Shown one piece after another: positions 1-9,500 of a stretch of DNA of 15,667 bases. Under the pieces are notes generated by a model. It made no database searches and was not told the DNA's origin. It saw only the letters and a program-made list of their open reading frames with translations. Source of the DNA: Fragilaria crotonensis (taxonomy: Eukaryota > Bacillariophyta > Fragilariophyceae > Fragilariales > Fragilariaceae); the NCBI GenBank assembly GCA_022925895.1, contig JAKSYS010000241.1:64001-79667 (forward strand). Direction: 5' to 3'. A program made the position numbers and the translations under genes. Position 1 is the stretch's first letter. Every line of letters starts with the position of its first letter.

Positions 1-935
1 GCAGTGAACTATCCACCCTACGACGACCTCCCTCGCTTCGACTGCTACCTGGACGACATTTTTTGGGGCCTTCAACCCCCGCGACGCAGAAAAAGAGCGC
101 TGCCGCGATCCCGCTGGCGCTCCACCTGGTCGGGAGGCCTTGCGACCCCGAGGTTAAGGAGACTTTTCCCAGAGACGATATCCTTGCGATCCCAAAGTTC
201 CTGGCCGAGGCCAAACCATCCGAGAGGAAGATGATCCTCGGATGGATCGTGGACACACGCCGCTTCGTCGTCGCACTGCCTCACGATAAGCACATGAGCT
301 GGACGCAAGCCGTTGACAGGATGCTGACGCACAGACATGCCTTCGTGACGACGAGAGACCTAGAGACGACCCTCGGACGTTTTAGCCACGCCGCCTACGT
401 CATCCCTTACGCAAGACACTTTATGGGAAGGCTATACAAGGCCTGCGAGCGTTCGAAGCAGGCCGGGAAGGCGAGACTGACCAAACCCCAACTGGACGAC
501 CTGATTCTGTGGAAGGCTTTCCTTCAGAAGGCGTCGCGAGGTATCTCGATCAACAGGCTGGTTTGCCGGTGGCCGACGCGCATAGTGAGGGTGGACGCAT
601 GCCCACAAGGCATCGGAGGCTACTGCCTCAAGAGCGGCCTGGCGTGGCGATATCAGCTACCAGAGCACCTGCTGGGGCGAGCGACCCTAAACACTCTCGA
701 GTTCCTTGCTGCCTTTGTGGGGATGATCGTGGAATTCCACGAAGGGGCCGCGTGGACGGACGAAGACGTTCTGCTCAGTCAGGGGAGACAGCACCTCAGC
801 AGCGGGATGGCTTGCTAAGTCGAACTTCAACGACGATTGTCCGCTTCACCTGACGATAGCCCGAGCGTTCGCTGATTTCTGCCTCACGCACGAGATAGAC
901 CACTACACGCACGAGTGTCGCACGCATGACGAGTC
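1..935 (+). pseudogene. Retroelement reverse transcriptase / RNase H fragment, frameshifted
   Basis: The fragment covers the end of a reverse transcriptase and most of an RNase H domain, which together copy retroelement RNA into DNA. At 46-57 the sequence encodes YLDD, the Y-x-D-D polymerase active-site motif, so the upstream fingers/palm lie outside the window. RNase H acidic residues are visible in order: Asp in VDA (594-596), Glu in LEF (699-701) and Asp in GDST (787-789), followed by SAAGWLAKSNF and a tail ending HYTHEC. The reading frame changes twice: near 58-70, at a run of six T and four G, and between about 765 and 785. The frame carrying GDST differs from the one carrying VDA and LEF. 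Similarity fades by about 935, and no integrase, tyrosine recombinase or protease is seen. The RT/RNase H arrangement resembles DIRS- or Ty3-like elements of protists, but the class cannot be fixed from this piece. Confidence 0.8.
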
Positions 936-991
936 GACAATCTTTCTACACGATCGCCCCAGATTCTGCGGACGAACGACAACCGGAAAAT

Positions 992-1288
992 GGCGGAAAC
1001 CAGGTCGACTCACAATCGCGCGACGGACCCCCGCTAGATAACTATCACGGGACCGACACCGCGAGACGAACCAGGAGAGAGAGAGACAAAACTATTAGGA
1101 CCAGATTCCGATGCCATCTATTTATTCCTACTAGTCTCACGAGCACAAAAGAGAAACGAGAATGACCACAGACAACACACGAATCGACGCGACAGTGCGC
1201 GAGACAACGGTACGACGAAACCGCGAGCAGACGCTCATCCGACTAAACGGACTTAGAGAAATTTGGACAAGACTCGGAATTTATTTCG
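992..1288. repeat. 297-bp direct repeat, copy 1
   Basis: This copy aligns end to end with 1529-1825. The only differences seen are one fewer GA in the GA run of copy 2 and three small changes near copy-1 position 1225. It begins GGCGGAAACCAGG and ends GGAATTTATTTCG. It has no plausible coding frame of its own and lies just downstream of the retroelement RNase H fragment. It could be part of a terminal repeat or 3' untranslated region of that element, or half of a 537-bp tandem duplication. The 240-bp spacer (1289-1528) is rich in AC/AG words such as CAGACAGACGAACAC and contains no recognisable gene. Confidence 0.85.
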
Positions 1289-1528
1289 TGGCATGTCCGA
1301 AGATCGGGAAAGGACGGGCAGTCGCCATCAGACAGACGAACACGAGACACAGACAGACGAACACCACGACACAACACAACACAAGATAACAATTGCTCAC
1401 AATCCGAACGAACTCGAATCGACAAAGACACTACTCTAGTTAATCCCACCCACCCACACCTCCTCTGGCCCGATGCGAGTTCATCGGCGCCCCTGGCGCC
1501 GGTTACCTCCTGGCCATGCTCTGCATGG

Positions 1529-1825
1529 GGCGGAAACCAGGTCGACTCACAATCGCGCGACGGACCCCCGCTAGATAACTATCACGGGACCGACACCGCG
1601 AGACGAACCAGGAGAGAGAGACAAAACTATTAGGACCAGATTCCGATGCCATCTATTTATTCCTACTAGTCTCACGAGCACAAAAGAGAAACGAGAATGA
1701 CCACAGACAACACACGAATCGACGCGACAGTGCGCGAGACAACGGTACGACGAAACCACGAAGCAGACGACTCATCCGACTAAACGGACTTAGAGAAATT
1801 TGGACAAGACTCGGAATTTATTTCG
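1529..1825. repeat. 297-bp direct repeat, copy 2
   Basis: This is the second, same-orientation copy of the 992-1288 repeat, at a distance of 537 bp. Its near identity to copy 1 implies a recent duplication, gene conversion, or simultaneous copying as happens for retroelement terminal repeats. After 1825 the similarity stops abruptly and the sequence passes within about 60 bp into the minus-strand exon ending at 1884. The right edge may therefore be the boundary of the retroelement remnant. Confidence 0.85.
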
Positions 1826-1883
1826 CGACTAGACACAATCCCTGTAGGAGCACGTCCAGTAAATTCCATTCCACCGCTGTAAC

Positions 1884-2261
1884 CTACCGTATGGGATCAA
1901 AATACGACCGTATAGACCGCACTCCCGTAGTAGCATTCGTCCGTGCCCGTCGCATACTTTCTCTAAACACTGGTGCATTTGTACTAGCTAACCAGTTGCG
2001 AGTGACCCATAATGGGCGTTGCATATGCTGGTGTTCTTCTCGATAAAGTAATTCTTGTATGCGACGAGGCTCAATCTGATTCCGATTGTTATACACCTCC
2101 CGTAATTCCCGTTGGATCTCGTGACGTAATGCTTGCGCTCGTGTTGCTGTGTCTCGCCCGTGCACTTCCTCTTTTGTAATTTCCATAGCTCCTCTCTCCC
2201 ACTGCCGACATATTTTTGCAATCAACTGTTTCTGCCACATCAGAAGGCTGCAGATGTTACA
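1884..2261 (-). CDS. Probable 3' exon of the minus-strand nuclear protein gene (C-terminal domain)
   Basis: An open frame ends with TAG at 1884-1886 and encodes a polar, Arg/Glu/Gln-rich helical segment. Notable parts are a long charged helix (EIQRELREV...), an RNWL word, and a C-terminus reading GVRSIRSYFDPIR. I do not recognise a named domain; the composition and final basic YF tail look like a real protein rather than chance. Translation from an internal Met is possible, but the upstream part of the frame is AT-rich and non-coding in style. The boundary is marked by TTTTATTTTACAG, a good splice acceptor on the minus strand (AG at 2262-2263), and by a second AG at 2248-2249. Joining to the frame at 2602-4164 through either acceptor is frame-compatible with a suitable donor there, so I read this as the last exon of that gene. 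A small separate gene remains possible. Confidence 0.5.
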   Translation of the reverse strand, partial: CNICSLLMWQKQLIAKICRQWERGAMEITKEEVHGRDTATRAQALRHEIQRELREVYNNRNQIEPRRIQELLYREEHQHMQRPLWVTRNWLASTNAPVFRESMRRARTNATTGVRSIRSYFDPIR

Positions 2262-2625
2262 CTGTAAAATAAAATTTACGCTGTACCTTATTTCTTTGAG
2301 TCCAGTACACAACTGTAACTATTTTGCACACTACAATAATTTTGACTGTGAACTGTAGTACAGTTTTTTACAATTTAAAATTTTTTGTTTTTCTGCACCA
2401 AAGTGTACCATTTGCCGACCCAAAGTAACAACATTTTTTGAGTCCAGTGCAGCTCTGTATCATTTATATTTCATTGCGCCATTTTTTATTCATACGCAAT
2501 ATTGCAATTCTACATCCGTCTTTAAATTATTACATGTAACAACTTTGCAGCGACAAATCATATTTATACGGTGACAGATTTGCATTGAACTTTCTCCTAT
2601 TCTACAATTCGCAAAATGCCTCCAC
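2262..2625 (-). other. Candidate intron, AT-rich
   Basis: This stretch separates two minus-strand coding segments and is much richer in A/T than either. Two frame-preserving splice choices are visible. Option 1 uses a donor GTGGAG at 2625 with the acceptor TTTTATTTTACAG ending at 2262 (364 nt, phase 0). Option 2 uses a stronger donor, AGAG then GTATGG, at 2692 with the acceptor CTGCAG ending at 2248 (445 nt, phase 2). Either removes the TAG at 2602. A 12-base word, TTTGAGTCCAGT, occurs twice inside it (near 2296 and 2438). No transcript evidence is available. Confidence 0.4.
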
Positions 2626-4164
2626 AGGCTCCCATTGCAGCATTGTTTCATCAGTTTGTTCCATGCCGTCATTATTTCCACCATTTCCATACCTCTGTTC
2701 TCTCAGCCTCTGAAGAACCTGTTCCTCCATCTGTGCTGCATTTTCATTCTGTCGGTCAATCGCCACTAATCTGCACAACTGATTGAATCGGATGAGGCCC
2801 TCATCACTCCACCCGCCGTACATTATGTTTGCTGCTCGTGTTGTTGTTCCTGCAGTGTATCTTCCTTTAATTCTCTTCTCAATCTCATTTGTGTCCTCAC
2901 CCTGTACCCCTTGTTGCTCACAGGTGTATTTCCGCAACCACTTATCAATGTAGTTTTCATAAACAAGAATGGCAAACGCTTCATCTGACACAGTCACAAC
3001 TTTCTCTGCACTTCCCCTTTCCATTGGATCCGACACCTTGTGGGTAAACTTTTTCCTTCCCCATACCCTCCTACCAGAGACGCACTCAAGAAATTCTCCA
3101 ATAAACCAGTGGAATGCCTCTCTCTCGTGATCAGTTCTTGACCTTCTCAACTTGCAAAGCGTCTCCACGGAGTATGGGGGCTCTCGACTCCCAATAGGAT
3201 GATTCTTTGCAATAAGGAGCTCCCTAGCAATCTTTGCCCCCGCCTGTTCACATGTACTCCTCTTTGTGTTCAGACTCTGAAGGACACATGTCTTGTATAT
3301 CTTCACGAACCGACTTTGCTCCACAGGATCCTCAGCTTCAATGACAACCTTCATTGCCTTCCAGAACAGAGCATCGTTGGTCACAAACTTGAGTTTTCTG
3401 AAGATGACTTTCTTCACCAAGTTCTGTATACGATGCGTTACATGTGTTTGTTGGCAATGTCTGGCCTTCCTGTATGACAGAGATTTCCCAGACAGATGTG
3501 TTTCTGTGTTGTCCATCAGATCGTCATTTTCATCCCTACCAAGTGCAGCATGAATGATGTAAGGTGGGGTATTCTCGTCAACCTCCTCCATTAACCCATC
3601 AGTAGTTGCCGATGGAAAATCACGATTCTGGGAGGCTTGATCACCAACAACCCTTCGTAGTGGTCCGCCGTTTCCAGTAGTTGTCATTGTTAGGGGCGTT
3701 TCCCTTACTTGGACTTGTCGTCTGTGCAATTCCATCAGATTGGTTGTTGTTGCAACATCTCTGAATGTAGAAATGCGTCCACCATTTCCCAATCTGTCAC
3801 CAATCTGTGGTCCTGCCATAAGACTACATTGTTGCTGTAGTACTCTCACGGCTGCGTTGGTAACCCCTCCAATTGGAAGGGCGTCCCCTCCCGTAGGAGT
3901 GGACGACGGAGTGGTCAATGCAGCATCTCTGTATGGAGAACCGCGTGCATTTTCCAAACCGCCCCCATCGTTTGCCTCCTGAGAATTACTTTGTCCAAGT
4001 CGTTCCAGTACAGATGGTGACTCAATTTCACCATTTCTATGGCCACTTACCCTCCTGTTGTTACCAGGGCTTCCTGTGTTTGCATTGTTTGCTACAAGCA
4101 CACCTCTAACTATTGGAGTTCCCCTTTTCCTTGCCTTTGCTTTCTTACCCTTCGCTGTTGCCAT
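2602..4164 (-). CDS. Basic, probably nuclear protein of unknown function (mobile-element accessory protein candidate)
   Basis: Coding starts at ATG 4164, inside TCAACAATGG, a good eukaryotic start context; a TTG three codons upstream is less likely. The protein of about 520 residues opens with a Lys/Arg-rich stretch (KGKKAKARKR) that fits a nuclear localisation signal. A low-complexity Asn/Gly/Thr/Ser-rich region of about 200 residues follows. Then comes a folded-looking, basic and helical half containing EAFAILVYENYIDKWLRKY, a short RYTAG segment, and YGGWSDEGLIRFNQLCRLV, a Trp-containing helical word. The combination recalls proteins found beside transposases in diatom genomes, but that is recollection and not a domain match. 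No catalytic motif is seen. The frame ends at TAG 2602-2604 unless the gene is spliced to the exon at 1884-2261. The gene diverges from the oxygenase gene at 6528 across a repeat-rich spacer, so it may share its control region or element. Confidence 0.65.
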   Translation of the reverse strand: MATAKGKKAKARKRGTPIVRGVLVANNANTGSPGNNRRVSGHRNGEIESPSVLERLGQSNSQEANDGGGLENARGSPYRDAALTTPSSTPTGGDALPIGGVTNAAVRVLQQQCSLMAGPQIGDRLGNGGRISTFRDVATTTNLMELHRRQVQVRETPLTMTTTGNGGPLRRVVGDQASQNRDFPSATTDGLMEEVDENTPPYIIHAALGRDENDDLMDNTETHLSGKSLSYRKARHCQQTHVTHRIQNLVKKVIFRKLKFVTNDALFWKAMKVVIEAEDPVEQSRFVKIYKTCVLQSLNTKRSTCEQAGAKIARELLIAKNHPIGSREPPYSVETLCKLRRSRTDHEREAFHWFIGEFLECVSGRRVWGRKKFTHKVSDPMERGSAEKVVTVSDEAFAILVYENYIDKWLRKYTCEQQGVQGEDTNEIEKRIKGRYTAGTTTRAANIMYGGWSDEGLIRFNQLCRLVAIDRQNENAAQMEEQVLQRLREQRYGNGGNNDGMEQTDETMLQWEPVEAFCEL

Positions 4165-5440
4165 TGTTGACAATGGTGTTCAATATGCGTTTTTAGTGCC
4201 TTGTGTGTTGTGAATTATTATGTTAAGCTTCACTGCATTTTATTGCTATGGGAGTCGTTCCAGCTTTGACTACGTACACCCTACATGACAATGTACGTAG
4301 CTGTGTTTCATATTTATACATGTTGTAGTCATTTATTTCAAGTATTTGAATACTTAGCAGTGAGATGTACCACATTTTATTTAAATTAACTATTATTTCA
4401 AACATGAAGTATACATCTACATGTTTGAACCCGAAACATCTAACTACACGCTGCATATACTGCTTGTACAGTATATGTCACTGTTTTGTTTATCTTCGTA
4501 CGTTGAAATTTGTTCATTACTGCATGACGCTTTTTTTAATTTTGAAACTGCACCATTAATTAATGTAGTGCTATGAACTATGACGTTGCTTGAACAATGC
4601 TGCGCATGCTTTGCTGGTACACAACAGCAAAAATAAATGGTACGCTGTACCAAAGCTGTTATCGTTTTTGGTCTTGTGTACTGGTGTTTGTCGCATAACT
4701 ACGACGAAACACATACTAAGTAGTAGTGCTTTATGTACTATCATACCAATAACTCCGCATTCCGTATGTACTACTGTATTGCAGTAGTACACATTTGCTG
4801 CGTACACTTATATAGCTTGAACCAATGACAGCATGGTTATCACTGCTACTATTACCTACTACTATGTGTAAACAAGTACATCTGATACTATGCGTACGAA
4901 TCGGTATTGTCAGTACGCACGTTCTACGTTTCCTATTTCCGTTACATATGTGTCACTATCATTGTTTTGCAGTAACACATGTAACTGGTAGATGGAGTAT
5001 ACATGTCACTCAATGTTGAATACCGTGTTACTACTCTCTTCTATTGCTACTTTCTGATTCACATGTTATATTCTTTGCCTTATAAATTATACTTAAGTCT
5101 TTGTTGTTGATAAATTGTCAACAAACATGATGTGCAAGAACTGTTACTTTAAGTACGTCACGACGTAAGAGCTTGTGCACGACTGTATGTAGTGTGCACG
5201 AAATAAGGTCACACATAGTTAATCACTTAATATTCACATTGCTACCTCTTTTTACTTAAGGAAACAAATCGAAGTCCCACATGTGATTCTTGCTACAACA
5301 CATCCTGATGCTACTTATTTTTGCATAGTACACGCCTGCAAATATAAGTGCTTGGGCTAATCTTGTTTCCCTCTCTTGGTTTTCTTTCTTTTTCGCTGCA
5401 AATCACAGCACAAAAGTTGGTTTCTTTGATCATCACTGTC
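4165..5440. other. AT-rich gene-free region
   Basis: No frame here has coding character; the open frames are short, mutually overlapping and rich in Cys/Leu/Ile/Tyr codons typical of AT-rich non-coding DNA. Words such as TACGTAC, ACATGT and AGTAC recur. Small inverted repeats include CTACGTAC / GTACGTAG (4270-4277 and 4293-4300) and TTGTTGA / TCAACAA (5104-5110 and 5118-5124). It lies between two divergent genes and may hold their promoters. A TATAAATT at about 5081 is noted but not claimed as a TATA box. Confidence 0.6.
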
Positions 5441-5581
5441 CTCCCATCAAGGAGTTGACTTTGTTTGATCGGTTACTGGCGAGCAGTTGAAGCTCTCCCA
5501 TTAGGAGTTGCAAGATTGCGAATTGAGTGTGTTGACTACGGTCTTTTCGGACGTGAACACACGATCGACAGGATTTTCTAT

Positions 5582-5670
5582 CACGCGTTGGAAGTGACTG
5601 CGGCTGCGTTTGGAACGGTTTGCAAGCACGCGTAAGAAGTGACTACGGTTGCCTTGTGTTTGGATCCGTT
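5582..5670. repeat. Imperfect tandem repeat, unit about 40-45 bp
   Basis: Two diverged units both begin CACGCGT, continue GAAGTGACT.CGG.TGC and end TTTGGA..CGTTT or a close variant (5582-5621 and 5627-5670). The second is longer by a small insertion. A weaker relative (TTGACTACGGTC) occurs just upstream near 5531. The units sit in the leader region of the oxygenase gene, next to the 55-bp tandem repeat. Confidence 0.55.
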
Positions 5671-5684
5671 TTCGTCCACGCCGA

Positions 5685-5794
5685 TTGCCGTTTTCTTGTC
5701 ACATCAAGGCGGCATCGACACGAAAGTTGAAAACGCGGTTTGCCGTTGTCTTGTCACATCAAGACGGCATCGACACGAAAGTTGAAAACGCGGT
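5685..5794. repeat. 55-bp tandem repeat, two copies
   Basis: The unit runs from TTGCCGTT through CACATCAAGGCGGCATCGAC to AAACGCGGT and is repeated directly (5685-5739 and 5740-5794). I count two substitutions in 55 positions. A third copy begins at 5795 and breaks off after a few bases (TTGACG). The near identity points to a recent duplication. It has no convincing coding frame and lies among the quasi-palindromic motifs. Confidence 0.85.
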
Positions 5795-6527
5795 TTGACG
5801 TGGCTGCTGGCGTTGCGAATACTGATTGGTGGCATTGTGTCAATTGCAAAATTCTTTCGTTCCTTTTGTGTTTGAGGGAACTTCACGGTCAAACTTTCTC
5901 TCCATCAGGAGGATCAGGTTGCACACTCCGTTCTCCATTTAGAATTCTTACGTTTTGAAGCTCAAGCTTGCTCTCCCATTTGGAGTTGCAACTTGTGGAG
6001 TTCTGCGTTCCCATCTTCAAGTGCGGGTTACTGAGGAGCCGGCTGCTTGCTGTCCCATCAGGATTGCCAAGTTTCAGGCTACGATTCCGAAGCAAAATTG
6101 CAATTGCTTTGTGACGGGTCATCATCCCTCTCTGTTGGAGAATTTTATACTTTAACTTTATACTTTGAACGTTCTCCCATTTGGAGTGACAATTTTGGCG
6201 GCAGCAACCACCACAAAGCGAAAGTGTAGTAGCTGTGGTTGGATACATTCCCATTTTCACAGTCATCTCGCTCTATTGTTGAGTGATTTGACAGGCAGCA
6301 CTCACCATACAGTGGTGTTCGTCGTGATCATCTGGAGTATCCTTTGGTTTCAACTCTGGCGACGGATTTCTGACGGGCCACTTGTTGATTGACTCACCAT
6401 ATAGTGGTCACCTCAAGTTCCGTTGGATTCTCTTCCCGGCTTTTAAGGTTGTTCTGTCCCTGAACAACATCACCATCAGTGTGTTGTTCATACTGTGCTG
6501 CGTCAGGCTTTTTGGTGACGTGATCAT

Positions 6528-9500
6528 GTCGGGAAATCAACGGAAGGACGGTGCTTCTCCTTCGCACCATAATCCATCTGTTGTTGTGAATAATGAAAGT
6601 TCATTCAACATAGTAAGGAAAAGGAAGGCTGGTGGTGCTGAGCACCTGAAGCCCCTTGAGCACGACGTGGATCGGAGCTCCAAGCATGGAAAGGTTGGAA
6701 GTGGTGGATCGGTTCCTTTCAAGGAACCGCCACTCGTTCTCTTTGGTGGTCGGACCCTTCCTGGTGAGACTGCTCGTAATCTCATCGCGGGCTCTTCCAA
6801 TCCACGTGTCTTTGGTGACTTGGAAGGGAAGGCTCCTGTTGGTGATCCGATATCTCGCAAGGCGTGGCATCCTTCGAAGACTCAGTTTGCTAACGTCATC
6901 GAAGTGTTTGCCTCGCACCGACATCAACAGATTCCATCAAACTTGGAAGACGGTGTTGTCGGCGATGAAGGAAGCCTGTCCCTGACGACCCTGTGTTTGG
7001 TGTCCCAGGTGGTGCTCAACTGCTGAACACGAATGTTCAGGTCATTCACCGCACTTTCCTGGAAATGTATGGCTCGACAAATGTTTCACTTGCAATGTGC
7101 GATCACATGAATGAAGGAGTTGACATCCATTCCGTCATCACGCGACCGGACTACCTGGAGATTGTGATGATGGATGCCGTTATTGCACGCACGGTGAGGA
7201 TTCCTAGGCGTCGGACGGGTAAGGAGGTTGTGGACACCCCTGTGAAGCTGAGGGTGATGCCAGAGTTCCTCGATGCGAAGTATGATAAGCGATATCGATG
7301 TCTGGTGGTTGTTCTGCCGGAGGCTGGTGTTTACTATTGTCATCGTGAGAAAAGACACGAGTCGGTTGGCGTTCCCAACACACATATTCCCATGGACATG
7401 AATTGGCTTCGGATTGTTCGTAATGGATCCAAGAACAATCGATTCGCTCAAGGTGGCTATGTTAGCCGTTTGTGGGATGGCAACGCGGACAGGATATGGA
7501 AGTGGAGAATTTCTCGTGGTTCCTCAAATTTCCTTCTGAATTCCGATGCGATGGGACTTACGACAAGACTCCTTCCATTCCCTAAGGTGATGAAGAGGGT
7601 CATGTATGCTCGGCAATGTCCGGATGAGGAGGGGCCTCGTCTCGCTCCTGATCATGTGGAGGGTCAGGATTACGCCATGGTCGAGAGGCGTTATCTTCGC
7701 AGGGCGTACAACGCTGGTTTGGAGGCGTCTCCGTCGGCGAAACGTGGCTGTCGACACTACGTCTCCGGATTTCTACACCGAGTCATTGGCCAACGCGAGA
7801 GTCTTGTGATTGATCCCTCTGATGGTGATGTTGATGTGTGTGTTTCGGTGCAAGTCAACCACCCGGGTGCGCAAACCGGGAAGATGTCTGTATCGCGGGA
7901 CAGCATCGTACAGATTCGATACCTGCCAACACTTGGTCCGGCTGCTGATAAGATGCTTGGTGACATTAGGAAACACGCGCAGACGGTTCGCTCGCGTAAC
8001 CAAAACTCGGCGAGAGCCGGTAAAGGTGACCTGGGTTCCATGCACCCAATTGGTACTAGGATTTGCCTTGATGGCTGGCACAGAACCCGCTACGTGACGT
8101 CCTCTGAGGAAAATGCCCAGTCATTACTGAGGGATGCTGTGGTGGCATCTGCAAATCTTGCCGCAGTTTCAATTCCAGCTGTGTTAAGGACAATGCAGGA
8201 TCTGGAGGTGGACGGTGGGGTCATCCCCAGGCATGGGATGGCTGGGGATGGATGTTTCGCTAACGTCACAAACACAATGGATGTCAGTGTGGACCTTGCC
8301 AATGCGTCACACTATGATGTTAATGATGCCTCTCAGGGTTTTAGCATCTGGACCGAGGATGATCCTGGAAGTACTGAGGACTGGTACTTTGTTCTCCCGA
8401 ATGTGTATGGAAAACGTGATGGGAAGGGTCCAACATACAATGGAATGGCTATACGTCTTAAACATGGTGTCATGATCAGCTGGGATGGCAGGCTCATCAG
8501 GCACTGCACTTCCATGATGAGGCGTGCGGAGGGAAAACATGTGTATGGAACATTCTTTGCTGCGAAGACTGCTATTGTTCGGTACGGGACGCGCAAGGCA
8601 GCTGCATCGTACCAATCTTCTGCAAAGTTGGAAGTTGGTGAACTTTCCAGGAGGGTGGTCACGTTGCGCGGGGAGCTTGATGTGGCTGTTGAATCCTTAG
8701 AGGAAGCAAAGAAGGCTGTCAGTGTTGCGGAAAGGTCTGTTCGTGACCTGAACAAGCTTCTGACAGAGGCTGAACGTGCGTTGGCGATCGCCAGTGATGA
8801 CGCGAAGGCAAACTTGTTGACATCTGGTGGCGCCAGCACGACGAGGATTGATCTGTTGAATGCGGCGCCGGACATGGAATCTCCTTCGACGGGAGTGGTG
8901 GGTGTTGGTGATGCTGGGGTGGACGTGGAAATGGATGTCGATGAAACATCCATCAGTGTTGCGCCTGATGATGACGCGGAATCATGGGAGGACAACAGCC
9001 TCGCCAGTGTCTGTACGGATGAGGGCAGTGTGGACCTTGGAATCGATCTGGAGCCATTCGATGAGGGTGACATCACCAATCCTGTGGATTTGGTTGGTGC
9101 TGCGCTGGGAAGTGATGATGATGTTGCTGTTGAGACGTCGGATGCTGGTCCAGATCGTTCGTATGAAGACCGAAGGTTGGCTGGTCCTCGGCGTCCTTTG
9201 CAAGACACAACGTCCGTGACAAATGCTGATGCTCCCCAGGGTGTTTTGTATTCGGAGGACACCACCAGACTATGTGATGTGCAGCCTGGATTTGGAGCGA
9301 GTGCTACGTGCAACATGATGTGGAGTTTACGAAACCCAAGTTGGATGCCAGAGGTGCTGGAGTATGACGTCAGACATGCGCATCCACTGGGAACGTGCAA
9401 TGGAAAAGCGCCGAGTCTGCCTCGAGATAAAGTGCCGAAGCAGAATGTTATGTGCAAATTTGGTAACGGTGGGAGGGGTTGCACGGGAGACCCCACCCAA

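Larger units (their letters stand above)
5441..6410. repeat. Cluster of quasi-palindromic CTCCCATnnGGAG motifs
   Basis: A short word with self-complementary ends (CTCC...GGAG, often followed by TTGCAA) recurs. Copies are CTCCCATCAAGGAGTTGAC (5441-5459), CTCCCATTAGGAGTTGCAA (5495-5513), CTCTCCATCAGGAGGATCAGG (about 5898-5918), CTCCCATTTGGAGTTGCAAC (5973-5992), TGTCCCATCAGGATTGCCAAG (6051-6071) and CTCCCATTTGGAGTGACAA (6174-6192). Two looser relatives, ACTCACCATACAGTGGTG (about 6299) and ACTCACCATATAGTGGTCA (6392-6410), lie close to the oxygenase start. Spacing is irregular, from about 50 to 385 bp. Such arrays fit subterminal transposase-binding repeats or clustered binding sites for a regulator of the flanking genes; which of these is not shown by the sequence. 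Confidence 0.65.

Noticed and set aside
992-1825. Complete LTR retrotransposon bounded by the 297-bp repeats
   Set aside because: Only 240 bp separate the copies, and there is no primer-binding site, polypurine tract or coding sequence between them.
4165-5440. Several 60-80-codon frames on both strands
   Set aside because: They overlap each other on opposite strands and have the Cys/Leu/Tyr-rich make-up of AT-rich non-coding DNA; no motif or start context supports any of them.
5889-6266. 125-codon minus-strand frame with repeated SKWE / NPDG words
   Set aside because: The apparent protein repeats are the antisense reading of the CTCCCAT..GGAG DNA motifs, and the context is otherwise non-coding.
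5441-6410. CRISPR array
   Set aside because: The repeated word is short, imperfect and irregularly spaced, and the surrounding genes are eukaryotic transposon genes.
8333-9496. 387-codon minus-strand open frame, Ser/Thr/Pro-rich
   Set aside because: It is antisense to the oxygenase coiled coil and acidic linker; the composition follows from reverse-complemented Asp/Val/Glu codons, and it has no domain of its own.
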